From Actinophytocola oryzae (GTDB taxonomy: Bacteria; Actinomycetota; Actinomycetes; Mycobacteriales; Pseudonocardiaceae): a stretch of 64,000 nucleotides of DNA. Positions 27,342 to 35,476 of this stretch are shown in pieces. The notes beneath the pieces were generated by a model that ran no database searches, was not told where the DNA came from, and saw nothing but the letters and a program-made list of their open reading frames with translations. The position numbers and the translations under genes are program-made. How positions within the stretch are numbered: position 1 is the stretch's first letter; every line of letters starts with the position of its first letter. The stretch is from the NCBI RefSeq assembly GCF_004364325.1, contig NZ_SOCP01000020.1:148726-212725 (forward strand), given 5' to 3'.

Positions 27342-28786
27342 GATTCACCCTCCAGCGCCGCCTCGAACGGCTCGGCGTAACGCACCCTCGGCAGCCCGCC
27401 GTGCGGCAGCGGCGGGGCGGGCTCGCGGGTCAGCGGCTTCTCGTTCCTGTCGGGGAAGACGGTCACCCCGGTGATGACCTCCTCACCCCCGTCCAGCCTG
27501 CGGGTGCGGGCGTCGCGGACGGCGGCGATGCGCTCGTCGACCAGGCCGCTGTCGAGGGCGGCCACGATCCCGCCCGCCCGCTCGACCTCCTGGAACACGG
27601 CCCAGCCCGCGTGAGCCAGCTCGTCGGTGTGCCGCTCGACGTACCAGGAGCCGCCTGCCGGGTCGATCACGCCCGCGACCCGCGACTCCTCCATGAGGAT
27701 CGACTGCGTGTTGCGGGCGATCCGGCGCGCGAACGCGTCCGGCAGGCCGATGGCCGTGTCGAACGGCTGCACGGTCACGGCGTCCGCCCCGCCGACACCG
27801 GCGGCGAAGCAGGCCAGCGTGGTGCGCAGCATGTTCACCCACGGGTCGCGGCGGGTCATCATCGTCGTAGAGGTCACGGCGTGCTGCGGGACGGCCGTGC
27901 CGGTGCCGACGACCTCCGCGACCCGTGCCCACAGCCTGCGTGCGGCACGCAGCTTCGCGATGGTGCCGAACTGGTCGGCGGTGGCGGCGTAGCGGAACTC
28001 GAGCTGCCACGCGGCGTCGTCGACCGAGAGGCCGCCGTCGGTGAGGGCACGCAGGTATGCGACGGCCGTGGCCAGCGCGTAGCCCAGCTCCTGCCCGTCC
28101 GACGAGCCCGCCCCGTGGTAGGGCAGCGCGTCGACGACCACCGACCGCAGCCCCGCGTACCGGCCTGCGACCGACACGGCCAGCTCGACGGCGCCGTCGA
28201 GGTCCTGCGCCTGACCGGTCCGCGCCCGCAGCCCGATCGGGTCGGCGCCGAGGTTGCCCCGCACCTCGCTCGCCTGGACGCCCTTGTCGTCGTGGAGGTC
28301 CAGCAGTGCGCGGGCCGCGGCGGCGAAGTCCGCGCCCGCGTCCAGCGTGACCGGGGCGAGGTCGAGGTAGACCTCGCTCAGGACGTCGGCCAGCGAGTCG
28401 AGTGGCAGCCCTGCCGCGCCGATCACGAGCCACAGCGAGGTGACGCCGTTCTCGAGGTCGGTGAGCACGGCCTGCCTCGTCACGGCGGGGTCGGGGTGCT
28501 CGTGGCGCTGCCGCACGTCCCAGCCCTCCGCGACGGTGCCGTCGGGCCGCGTGCCCCTGGTGAACGGCGACACGCCGGGGAAACCGGCGTCCGGTGCCCT
28601 GTCGTCGCTGGTGTAGAGGGGTTGGAGGGAGAACCCGTCGTAGGTCTCGGTCGCGAGCAGGTCCTCTGGCCGCCCGTCGACCTCCGTGCCCGACCTGCGC
28701 AGCACCTTCTCGACCAGCGCCTGCCACTGTTCACGCGTCGCCGGGTCGAACTCCGATGCCAGCCGCAGCTGGTCCGCCGAGGTCAT
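27338..28786 (-). CDS. mutA: Methylmalonyl-CoA mutase small subunit, short form
   Basis: 482 aa. The sequence follows the catalytic-barrel half of MutA (YTSDD, RNTQSILMEESRVAGVIDPAGGSWYVE, GLVDERIAAVRDARTRRLDG) and then stops at RVRYAEPFEAALEGES. In classical MutA (about 600 aa or more) the chain continues into a vestigial cobalamin-type domain; here that domain is absent and mutB begins at once. The small subunit does not bind cobalamin but is needed for the heterodimer. ATG 28786 is chosen because it follows a GGGGAGG site; an in-frame start at 28822 is possible. Confidence 0.88.
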   Translation of the reverse strand: MTSADQLRLASEFDPATREQWQALVEKVLRRSGTEVDGRPEDLLATETYDGFSLQPLYTSDDRAPDAGFPGVSPFTRGTRPDGTVAEGWDVRQRHEHPDPAVTRQAVLTDLENGVTSLWLVIGAAGLPLDSLADVLSEVYLDLAPVTLDAGADFAAAARALLDLHDDKGVQASEVRGNLGADPIGLRARTGQAQDLDGAVELAVSVAGRYAGLRSVVVDALPYHGAGSSDGQELGYALATAVAYLRALTDGGLSVDDAAWQLEFRYAATADQFGTIAKLRAARRLWARVAEVVGTGTAVPQHAVTSTTMMTRRDPWVNMLRTTLACFAAGVGGADAVTVQPFDTAIGLPDAFARRIARNTQSILMEESRVAGVIDPAGGSWYVERHTDELAHAGWAVFQEVERAGGIVAALDSGLVDERIAAVRDARTRRLDGGEEVITGVTVFPDRNEKPLTREPAPPLPHGGLPRVRYAEPFEAALEGES

Positions 28787-28922
28787 AGGTGTTCCGCCTC
28801 CCCGAGATCCTGTGTGGGCCACGCTGGGGAAACCCGCGCCCTGAGTTTGACGCTACCGAGCAGCAGTCACCAGAGGGGAACTAGCACACGCGAGTGTGAG
28901 GCTGATCGCGCATGCAGGCAGA

Positions 28923-30761
28923 ATGTCGGCCGTGTCCAGCACTGGGGAGCGCGTCGTCGCCGGGCGCTACCGGCTGCGCCGGCGGCTCGGCCAGGGCGCC
29001 ATGGGCACGGTGTGGGAGGCGTTCGACGAGTGGCTGCGTCGTCCCGTCGCGGTCAAGGAGGTCCTCCTGCCGCCGGGTATGCCGGAGGTGCAGGCCGCTG
29101 AGCTGCGGGAACGTACCTTGCGCGAGGCTCGCGCGATCGCCGCGCTCTCGCACCCGAACGTGATCACCCTGCACGACGTGGCCCGCGAGGACGGCGAGCC
29201 GTTCGTCGTGATGGAGTTCGTGCACGCGCACAGCCTCGCCGCGATCATCGACGTGCTCGGCCCGCTGCCCACCCCCAAGGCCGCCGCCATCGCGGACGCG
29301 GTCGCCGCGGGCCTCGCGGCAGCCCACCAGGTCGGCATCACACATCGTGACGTCAAGCCCGGCAACGTGCTCATCGGGGTGGACGGCCGGGTGAAGCTCA
29401 CCGACTTCGGCATCGCACGCAACGTGGCGGAACGGACACTGACCAGCACCGGGATCATGCTGGGCTCACCCGCCTACATCGCCCCCGAGGTCGCCGCTGG
29501 CCGCGAGGTCACCTCGGCCGCCGACCTGTGGAGCCTCGGCGCGACGCTGTTCGCGGTGGTCGAGGGCCGTCCGCCCTACGACGTGAACGGTGCCGTGCTG
29601 GCGACGGTCAACCAGGTCGTGCACGGCGACGTGCCGAGAGCGGACACCGGCGGCCCGATGGACGACATCGTGGCCGCGCTCATGGTGAAGGAGCCTGGCG
29701 AGCGGATCTCGCTGCACGACCTGCGCGACAGGCTGCACCCGCTGCTGCCGTCCCAGCACACGCCGCTGCTGTCCGAGGAGGAGCTGGCCCGCGTCCACGC
29801 CGCCGTCGAGGCGGCGAGTGCGCCCCGTGAGGGCACGACGACCGGCGAGCCGGAGCAGGACGTTCCGAGCGCGCCGCCGCTCGCCGCGGACCCCGGCCCG
29901 ATACCGGACTCCACCCCGCTCGCCGGTGATCCGGGCCCACTGCCCGGTGGCGACGCTCCTGCCGAGAAGACGGGCGAGCCGCCCGCACTGGCCCCGGCAC
30001 CCGGCCCGCTGCCGTTCGAACCGCCGTCCGGCGGTCCGAGGACCAGGGCCAGGGGTGCGCTGGCGACGGGAGTCGTGGCGTTCCTGGCCGTGCTGCTGTT
30101 CTTCGGCGCGGCGGGCGGCGGGTTCGCGCTGTCCAGGTACGTCGCGGACAAGCCCCTCCTGCCGCCGTCGAAGGAGGCCGTGCGAACCAGCACCTCGAGC
30201 CCGCCGTCGTCGGGGCTGCCGGACGCGATGAGCACGAGGTCGGGCAACGCGGCGACGGTCAAGGGTGAACAGGGCGGCGGGTTCACACTGCCCGTGCCGC
30301 GCGACTGGGTGGAGTTCGTCGAGCAGATCGGCGACCCAGACTTCGTGAACAGCACCCGCGTGTACTACCTGTCGCCGGACGGCACACAGCTGCTCACCGT
30401 CGAGCGGCTGGCCGGCTTCTACCCGAAGCACCAGATCGCCGAGTACGTCGACCGGCTGACGGCGCGGCGGCCGGACGTGACGGTCAGCGGGGTGGGCAAG
30501 GTCGAGATCCCAGGGCTGGCCACCAACGGCGTCACCCCGCAGGAGGGGGCGCTGGAGCTGACCTACCGCGCCACCACGAACGCGAAGGTGGTCGCGCCGA
30601 ACGACCCGGCGGCGCTGGACCAGAACCGCGTGACCTACGCGCACCTGCTCCCGTTCGCGGGCGACCTGTGGGTCGTCTCGGTAACGGTCCCCATCGAGCA
30701 GGAGGACTCCGGGTCCCGCCTCTTCGACCGGATCGCCCCCGAGTTTCGTGTCACCGGCTGA
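28923..30761 (+). CDS. Membrane Ser/Thr protein kinase (PknB-type)
   Basis: 612 aa. Kinase domain at about 14-280: glycine loop LGQGAMGTVWEA, K45 in VAVKEV, HRDVKPGN with D143, DFG with D161, and GSPAYIAPEV. A Pro/Gly/Ala-rich linker with repeats of the kind PLAGDPGPLPGGDAP precedes one transmembrane helix at about 380-402 and an extracellular domain of ~200 residues without PASTA repeats. The outer domain could sense a ligand, but nothing identifies it. Starts at 28896 (GTG), 28923 (ATG) and 28932 (GTG) are all in frame with weak ribosome sites; ATG 28923 is a compromise. It is divergent from mutA, with a 136-bp shared upstream region. Confidence 0.88.
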   Translation: MSAVSSTGERVVAGRYRLRRRLGQGAMGTVWEAFDEWLRRPVAVKEVLLPPGMPEVQAAELRERTLREARAIAALSHPNVITLHDVAREDGEPFVVMEFVHAHSLAAIIDVLGPLPTPKAAAIADAVAAGLAAAHQVGITHRDVKPGNVLIGVDGRVKLTDFGIARNVAERTLTSTGIMLGSPAYIAPEVAAGREVTSAADLWSLGATLFAVVEGRPPYDVNGAVLATVNQVVHGDVPRADTGGPMDDIVAALMVKEPGERISLHDLRDRLHPLLPSQHTPLLSEEELARVHAAVEAASAPREGTTTGEPEQDVPSAPPLAADPGPIPDSTPLAGDPGPLPGGDAPAEKTGEPPALAPAPGPLPFEPPSGGPRTRARGALATGVVAFLAVLLFFGAAGGGFALSRYVADKPLLPPSKEAVRTSTSSPPSSGLPDAMSTRSGNAATVKGEQGGGFTLPVPRDWVEFVEQIGDPDFVNSTRVYYLSPDGTQLLTVERLAGFYPKHQIAEYVDRLTARRPDVTVSGVGKVEIPGLATNGVTPQEGALELTYRATTNAKVVAPNDPAALDQNRVTYAHLLPFAGDLWVVSVTVPIEQEDSGSRLFDRIAPEFRVTG

Positions 30762-30778
30762 CTGTCGGTGGCAGGTCG

Positions 30779-30784
30779 TATCCT
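30779..30784 (+). promoter_or_regulatory. -10 box, leaderless start of PNP
   Basis: TATCCT lies exactly 7 nt before GTG 30792, with no Shine-Dalgarno sequence. It decides between that start and the in-frame one at 30768. Confidence 0.6.
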
Positions 30785-30791
30785 CGCCCGC

Positions 30792-31586
30792 GTGACCGAG
30801 ACCCAGGACCTTGCCGCCGACGCGGCCGCCGCGATCGCCGAACAGACGGGCGTGGCGAGCCATGACGTGGCCGTCGTGCTCGGCTCGGGGTGGCGCCCGG
30901 CCGCCGACGAGTTCGGCGCGGCCGAGTTCGAGCTGCCGGTGGCCGACCTCCCCGGCTTCAGCGCCCCGACCGTCGCGGGCCACGGCGGGACGCTGCGGTC
31001 GTTGCGGGTCGCCGACAAGCGGGTCCTGATCCTGCTCGGCCGCACCCACCTGTACGAGGGCAGGGGTGTCGGCGCGGTGGTCCACGGCGTCCGCACGATC
31101 GCCGCGACCGGCTGCCGCGCGGTGGTGCTGACGAACGCGGCCGGCTGCCTGCGGGACGGCGTCGAGGTCGGCCAGCCGGTCCTGATCAGCGACCACCTGA
31201 ACCTGACGGCCACGTCGCCGCTGGTGGGGGCCCGGTTCGTGGACCTGACGGACCTGTACTCCCCGCGCCTGCGTGCCCTGGCCAGGGAGATCGACGACAC
31301 GCTGGTGGAGGGCGTGTACGCGGGTCTGCCCGGCCCGCACTTCGAGACCCCCGCCGAGATCCGCATGCTCCGCACGATGGGCGCCGACCTGGTGGGCATG
31401 TCGACGGTCCTCGAGGCGATCGCGGCACGTGCCGAGGGCGTGGAGGTGTTCGGCCTGTCCCTGGTGACGAACCTGGCGGCAGGCGTCACGGGCGAGCCGC
31501 TGAACCACGAGGAGGTCCTGGAGGCGGGCCGTGCGTCGGCCTCCCGCATGGGCAGGCTGCTGCACGCGCTGGTGGAACGGGCATGA
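30792..31586 (+). CDS. Purine nucleoside phosphorylase
   Basis: 264 aa, PNP/MTAP family (trimeric type). VVLGSGW, phosphate-binding GRTHLYEG, LTNAAGCL, YAGLPGPHFETPAEIRMLR and GADLVGMSTVLEAIAA, then LVTNLAAG, are diagnostic. It cleaves inosine, guanosine and the deoxy forms with phosphate. GTG 30792 is preferred over 30768 because of the leaderless -10 box. The stop overlaps the ATG of a phospho-sugar mutase, which would act on the (deoxy)ribose 1-phosphate produced; the same pairing (deoD-pmmB) occurs in M. tuberculosis. Confidence 0.92.
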   Translation: MTETQDLAADAAAAIAEQTGVASHDVAVVLGSGWRPAADEFGAAEFELPVADLPGFSAPTVAGHGGTLRSLRVADKRVLILLGRTHLYEGRGVGAVVHGVRTIAATGCRAVVLTNAAGCLRDGVEVGQPVLISDHLNLTATSPLVGARFVDLTDLYSPRLRALAREIDDTLVEGVYAGLPGPHFETPAEIRMLRTMGADLVGMSTVLEAIAARAEGVEVFGLSLVTNLAAGVTGEPLNHEEVLEAGRASASRMGRLLHALVERA

Positions 31587-33202
31587 GCCTGCCATCCGAG
31601 CTGCGTGACCGTGCCTTCCGCTGGATCGCCGACGACCCGGACACGGCCGCGAGGACGGAGCTGCAGCAGGTCACGGCCCGCGCCATGGGCGGTGACCAGC
31701 AGGCGGTCGACGACCTGGCCGACCGCATGAACGGCACGCTGACCTTCGGCACCGCGGGTCTGCGCGGCCCGGTCCGCGCCGGCTCGAACGGCATGAACAG
31801 GGCGGTGGTCATCAGGGCGACCCACGGCGTGGCGCAGTGGCTCGCGTACACGGGCCATGCAGGCGGCACCGTGGTCGTCGGCCGGGACGCCCGCCACGGC
31901 TCCGAGGAGTTCGCGCAGGCGGCGGCGGAGGTGCTGACGGCGGCCGGCTTCGTCGTGCGCACGATGCCGGGGCCGCTGCCGACCCCGGTGACGGCGTTCC
32001 ACGTGCGTGCGCTCGGCGCGGTGGCGGGCATCCAGATCACCGCGTCCCACAACCCCCCGGCGGACAACGGCTACAAGGTCTACGCGGCCGACGGCGCCCA
32101 GATCGTGCCCCCGGACGACGGCCTGATCGAGACCGCGATCCGCGCCGCACCACCGGCCATCTCGGTGCCCGCCGCCCCGGGTGCCGTGCCGGTGGGCGAC
32201 GTGTCCGCCTACGTGACCCGCATCGCCACACTGCCGCGAGGCACGTCGCGTGACCTGCGGGTGGCACTGACCCCGATGCACGGCGTCGGCGGCGAGACGG
32301 CCGTGGCGGCTCTGCGTGCCGCGGGCTTCACGGACGTCCGGGTGGTGATGGACCAGGCAGTCCCCGACCCGGACTTCCCGACGGTGGCGTTCCCGAACCC
32401 GGAGGAGCCCGGCGCCGCGGACCTGCTGCTGGCGCTGGCGGCGGAGGTGGACGCGGACCTTGCCATCGCCCTGGACCCGGACGCGGACCGCTGTGCCCTC
32501 GGCGTCCGGGACGGCGACCGGTGGCGCATGCTGCGTGGCGACGAGACCGGTGTGCTGCTCGGCTCGCACCTGCTGTCCACGATGGACACGCCGAACCCGT
32601 TGGTGGCGACCACGGTCGTGTCGTCGTCGATGCTGGCGCCGATAGCGGCGGCCCACGGCGCCCGCCACGCGGAGACCCTGACGGGCTTCAAGTGGCTGAT
32701 GCGGGCTGGTGAGGGCCTGGTGTTCGCGTACGAGGAGGCGTTGGGTCTCGCGGTGGACCCGGACTTCGTGCGGGACAAGGACGGCATCTCGGCGGCGGTC
32801 GTGGCCTGCGACCTGGCGGCGACCCTCAAGGCGGCGGGCCGCACGCTGCCGGACGTGCTCGACGACCTGTCGGTGCGCCACGGCGTACACCTGACCGACC
32901 AGGTCTCCCTGCGCTTCGAGGACACCGCGGCGACGGCCCCGCTCGTGGCGTCGTTGAGAGCGGCACCCCCGTCGACGCTGGCGGGCGTCGAGGTGACGCA
33001 GGACAACCCGGCGCAGGACATCGTCCGCCTGAGGGGCGAGGGCGTGCGCGTGGTCGTCCGTCCGTCCGGCACGGAACCGAAGGTGAAGGCGTACCTGGAG
33101 GTCGTGACCCCGGTGACGGCCGAGCTCGGCCCCGCCAAAGCCGAGGCGGAGACGAGGATGGCCACGCTGCGGGACGAGGTCAGGGAACTGCTGGAGGCGT
33201 AG
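31583..33202 (+). CDS. Phospho-sugar mutase (phosphoglucomutase/phosphomannomutase family)
   Basis: 539 aa. Active serine S155 in ITASHNPPADNGYK, metal loop DPDADR (298-303), sugar loop FAYEEALG, and phosphate loop RPSGTEPKVKAYLEV show the complete four-domain enzyme. Overlap with PNP (ATGA at 31583-31586) makes a phosphopentomutase-like role (pentose 1-phosphate to 5-phosphate) the best guess, because no phosphopentomutase of the DeoB type is seen. Family members called PmmB or Pgm act on hexose phosphates, and the sequence alone does not decide. A flavodoxin-like gene follows after 7 nt. Confidence 0.88.
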   Translation: MSLPSELRDRAFRWIADDPDTAARTELQQVTARAMGGDQQAVDDLADRMNGTLTFGTAGLRGPVRAGSNGMNRAVVIRATHGVAQWLAYTGHAGGTVVVGRDARHGSEEFAQAAAEVLTAAGFVVRTMPGPLPTPVTAFHVRALGAVAGIQITASHNPPADNGYKVYAADGAQIVPPDDGLIETAIRAAPPAISVPAAPGAVPVGDVSAYVTRIATLPRGTSRDLRVALTPMHGVGGETAVAALRAAGFTDVRVVMDQAVPDPDFPTVAFPNPEEPGAADLLLALAAEVDADLAIALDPDADRCALGVRDGDRWRMLRGDETGVLLGSHLLSTMDTPNPLVATTVVSSSMLAPIAAAHGARHAETLTGFKWLMRAGEGLVFAYEEALGLAVDPDFVRDKDGISAAVVACDLAATLKAAGRTLPDVLDDLSVRHGVHLTDQVSLRFEDTAATAPLVASLRAAPPSTLAGVEVTQDNPAQDIVRLRGEGVRVVVRPSGTEPKVKAYLEVVTPVTAELGPAKAEAETRMATLRDEVRELLEA

Positions 33203-33209
33203 GAGTCGC

Positions 33210-33662
33210 GTGCCCAGGTTGCTGATCGTGCACCACACGCCGTCCCCGAGCATGCAGGCCATGTTCGAGGCGGTGGTGGCAGGAGCGACGACGGACGAGA
33301 TAGAGGGCGTCGAGGTGGTGCGCCGCGCGGCCCTCGCGGCGACGGTGACCGACGCACTGGCGGCGGACGGCTACATCCTGGGCACCCCGGCCAACCTGGG
33401 CATGATGTCGGGTGCCCTGAAGGTCTTCTTCGACCAGATCTACTACCCGTGCCTCGACGCGACGAGGGGCAGGCCGTACGGCCTCTACGTCCACGGCAAC
33501 AACGACACCGTCGGCGCGACGAGGGGCATCGAGTCGATCACCACGGGCCTCGGGTGGAAGAAGGCCGCCGACGTGGTCTCCGTGACGGGCGATCCCTCCG
33601 CACCGGCGACGCGGGCGTGCTGGGAGCTGGGTGCCACGGTGGCGGCGAGCCTGATGCCCTGA
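33210..33662 (+). CDS. Flavodoxin-like FMN reductase family protein
   Basis: 150 aa from GTG 33210, with AGGAG just upstream overlapping the stop of the mutase gene. LIVHHTPSPSMQAM matches the phosphate-binding loop of flavodoxin-like NAD(P)H-dependent reductases, and GYILGTPANLGMMSGALKVFFDQ is the second FMN loop. Likely a small FMN-dependent reductase of quinones or other acceptors; it does not look like an electron-transfer flavodoxin with acidic surface. It converges with the MerR gene 6 nt away. Confidence 0.78.
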   Translation: MPRLLIVHHTPSPSMQAMFEAVVAGATTDEIEGVEVVRRAALAATVTDALAADGYILGTPANLGMMSGALKVFFDQIYYPCLDATRGRPYGLYVHGNNDTVGATRGIESITTGLGWKKAADVVSVTGDPSAPATRACWELGATVAASLMP

Positions 33663-33668
33663 AATGGC

Positions 33669-34061
33669 TCAGGCCGACGCCGCGTGCTCCTCGGTGATGA
33701 CCGCCCTCTCGCACTGCTCGTAGTTCGCGATCTTGTAGTTCAGAATTTCGAGACAGGAGTTCAGCTCGGCGATCCGGCCGAGAACCTCGCTGCGCTGGTC
33801 CACCAGAATCTGCTTGCGCCTGCCCGCGGACGCCACGCCCTGGTGGCGCAGCTTCGCGTACTCGCGCATCATGCGGATCGGCATTCCGGTCGTCCGCAGC
33901 TTGGTCAGGAACTCCAGCCAGGTCAGGTCGTCGTCCGAGTACGCGCGGCGGCCACCTGAGTCGCGTGCCGGCGGGTCGATCAGTTGGATGCGTTCGTAGT
34001 AACGGAGTGTGTCGATCGACAACCCACTGCGGTGGGCTGCCTCGGCGATCGCGTAGGTCAC
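33669..34061 (-). CDS. MerR-family transcriptional regulator
   Basis: 130 aa from GTG 34061. The N-terminal winged helix YAIAEAAHRSGLSIDTLRYYERIQLI is standard MerR; the dimerisation helix follows, and the C-terminal ~25 residues contain one cysteine (YEQCERAV) among charged residues. There is no CxxC metal site. The start is supported by a -10 box 7 nt upstream, and the promoter has the 19-bp spacer and dyad typical of MerR targets, so the gene is autoregulated. No other gene faces this operator except the Fic-like gene upstream on the same strand. Confidence 0.88.
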   Translation of the reverse strand: MTYAIAEAAHRSGLSIDTLRYYERIQLIDPPARDSGGRRAYSDDDLTWLEFLTKLRTTGMPIRMMREYAKLRHQGVASAGRRKQILVDQRSEVLGRIAELNSCLEILNYKIANYEQCERAVITEEHAASA

Positions 34062-34068
34062 GTAGTCG

Positions 34069-34099
34069 ACCGTAAGAGCTGGAGTGCGCTCCAGGTCAA
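34069..34099 (-). promoter_or_regulatory. MerR-type promoter/operator with 19-bp spacer
   Basis: On the minus strand TTGACC (34099-34094) and TACGGT (34074-34069) are 19 bp apart. The dyad CTGGAGCGCACTCCAG (34094-34079) occupies the spacer. TACGGT is 7 nt before the GTG. This overlong spacer with a dyad is the hallmark of MerR-activated promoters. Confidence 0.85.
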
Positions 34100-34106
34100 G
34101 CCGGAG

Positions 34107-34496
34107 CTACAGGTCGCTCTCCTTGGGATGGGCCCACGCCTCCAGGTGGCCCGCCATCTCCTGGACGCCCACGTTTCCACGTCCCACCTCGCGAACGAGC
34201 TCGAGGGCCTCGTCCTCGTCGGCGTCGATCCACCACCCGTTCATGTCGCAGATGGTGACGGCCGACACCCAGCCGAGACGCCAGTTTCCCTCGACGAGGG
34301 GGCGGGTGCACACGATCGAGTCGAGCAGCGCGGCTGCCTTCAGCCACAGGGTCTCGTACGCCTGCACACCCAGCACCGTCGCGCGGGGGCGGTGTGCGGC
34401 GGCGTCCAGCAGCCCGAGGTCGCGTACCACCAGATCACCACCGGTTACGGCAGCGGCTAACACGAGAAGGTCGCTGGCGTCCAGATACATGATCAC
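34107..34496 (-). CDS. Fic/Doc-family toxin-like protein lacking the catalytic histidine
   Basis: 129 aa from GTG 34496 (ATG 34490 is an alternative). YLDASDLLVL, VRDLGLLDAAAHRPRATVLG, AALLDSIVCTR and the loop RPLVEGNWRLGW align with Doc-type Fic proteins, whose motif is H-P-F/L-x-D/E-G-N-K-R. Here the first position is R65 and the lysine is W72, while G70, N71 and R73 remain. The histidine is the general base for AMPylation or phosphorylation, so the protein is probably inactive in that reaction or works by another route. A ribbon-helix-helix antitoxin gene lies 78 bp upstream on the same strand. Confidence 0.75.
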   Translation of the reverse strand: MIMYLDASDLLVLAAAVTGGDLVVRDLGLLDAAAHRPRATVLGVQAYETLWLKAAALLDSIVCTRPLVEGNWRLGWVSAVTICDMNGWWIDADEDEALELVREVGRGNVGVQEMAGHLEAWAHPKESDL

Positions 34497-34574
34497 CGAG
34501 GAATCATGCCAGAACCCACCGACAATTTTGGTCGGAATAACGAGGTCCGTGATTTCGGTCAGCGGACCGGAAAG

Positions 34575-34781
34575 TCAGGCGGTGCCGATTCTTTCCAACA
34601 ATCCCCGGTAGCGGGGCAGCACCCGGGAGAGCACCTCGCCGAGCTGTTGTTCCTTCTGCAGGCGTCCCCAGCGGTCGGCCAGGGCCAGCCGCATGATCTC
34701 CTGCTTCGACCTGCCCTCCGCGGCGGCCAGCTCGTCGAGGTGGTGGTTCTCCTCGTCGGTCAGCCTCAGTGTCATCGCCAT
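34575..34781 (-). CDS. Ribbon-helix-helix antitoxin
   Basis: 68 aa from ATG 34781 (34775 possible). MTLRLTDEENHHLDELAAAEGRSKQEIMRLAL is a typical CopG/RHH DNA-binding segment; the remaining 35 residues are helical and basic, suited to toxin binding. The operon order antitoxin-toxin and the palindrome covering the -10 box argue for an autoregulated toxin-antitoxin module with the Fic-like gene. ATG 34781 has TACCGT 7 nt upstream and no ribosome site, so the mRNA is probably leaderless. Confidence 0.8.
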   Translation of the reverse strand: MAMTLRLTDEENHHLDELAAAEGRSKQEIMRLALADRWGRLQKEQQLGEVLSRVLPRYRGLLERIGTA

Positions 34782-34788
34782 GCGATCG

Positions 34789-34807
34789 ACGGTACCACCG
34801 TGATACC
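34789..34807 (-). promoter_or_regulatory. Antitoxin operator over the -10 box
   Basis: GGTACCAC C GTGATACC (34791-34807, 7 of 8 bp symmetric) overlaps the minus-strand -10 box TACCGT (34794-34789). Binding of the ribbon-helix-helix protein here would block transcription. Confidence 0.7.
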
Positions 34808-34821
34808 AAAGATCACTAGAT

Positions 34822-35445
34822 TCACACTGTGCCGTACTGCCGGTCACCGGCGTCGCCAAGGCCCGGCACGATGTAGCCGGAGTCGTTGAGCCGCTCGTCG
34901 ATGGCCGCCGTCACCAGGCGGACCGGCAGCTGGGCCTCCGAGAGGTGCTTGATGCCCTCGGGTGCGGCGAGCGCGCACACGGCCGTCACGTCGGTCGCGC
35001 CCCGGTCGGTGAGCAGCCGGATCGTGTACTCCATCGAACCGCCGGTCGCCAGCATCGGGTCGAGCACGAAGACCGGGCGCGAGGCCAGGTCGGCGGGCAG
35101 CGACTCCATGTACGGCGTCGGCTTGAGCGTCTCCTCGTTTCGGGCCAGCCCGACGAACCCCATCTGCGCCTCGGGGATCAGCTTGTGCGCCTGGTCGGCC
35201 ATGCCGAGCCCGGCCCGCAGCACCGGCACCAGCAGCGGCGGGTTCGCGAGCCAGTACCCCTCGGTCCGTGCCACCGGCGTGTGGATGCGTTCGGTGCGCA
35301 CGGGCGCGTCCCGCATCGCCTCGTAGATGAGCATGACCGTCAGCTCGTGCAGTGCCGCGCGGAACACGGCGTTGTCGGTCCGGGCGTCCCGCATGACGGT
35401 CAGCCGCGACTTGGCGAGGGGATGATCGACGGTCAGCACGTCCAT
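34822..35445 (-). CDS. upp: Uracil phosphoribosyltransferase
   Basis: 207 aa, normal length. The PRPP-binding loop VFVLDPMLATGGSM (D129-S137), PVLRAGLGM and the C-terminal uracil-binding GYIVPGLGDAGDRQYGT are complete. It makes UMP from uracil and PRPP, recycling uracil released by nucleoside phosphorolysis. ATG 35445 has TACCGT 8 nt upstream and no ribosome binding site. The gene ends 41 bp before the antitoxin ATG. Confidence 0.94.
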   Translation of the reverse strand: MDVLTVDHPLAKSRLTVMRDARTDNAVFRAALHELTVMLIYEAMRDAPVRTERIHTPVARTEGYWLANPPLLVPVLRAGLGMADQAHKLIPEAQMGFVGLARNEETLKPTPYMESLPADLASRPVFVLDPMLATGGSMEYTIRLLTDRGATDVTAVCALAAPEGIKHLSEAQLPVRLVTAAIDERLNDSGYIVPGLGDAGDRQYGTV

Positions 35446-35453
35446 GGGGCGAC

Positions 35454-35459
35454 ACGGTA
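35454..35459 (-). promoter_or_regulatory. -10 box, leaderless start of upp
   Basis: TACCGT on the minus strand, 8 nt before ATG 35445. Confidence 0.45.
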
Positions 35460-35476
35460 CTGGGTCGACCGGGTGG

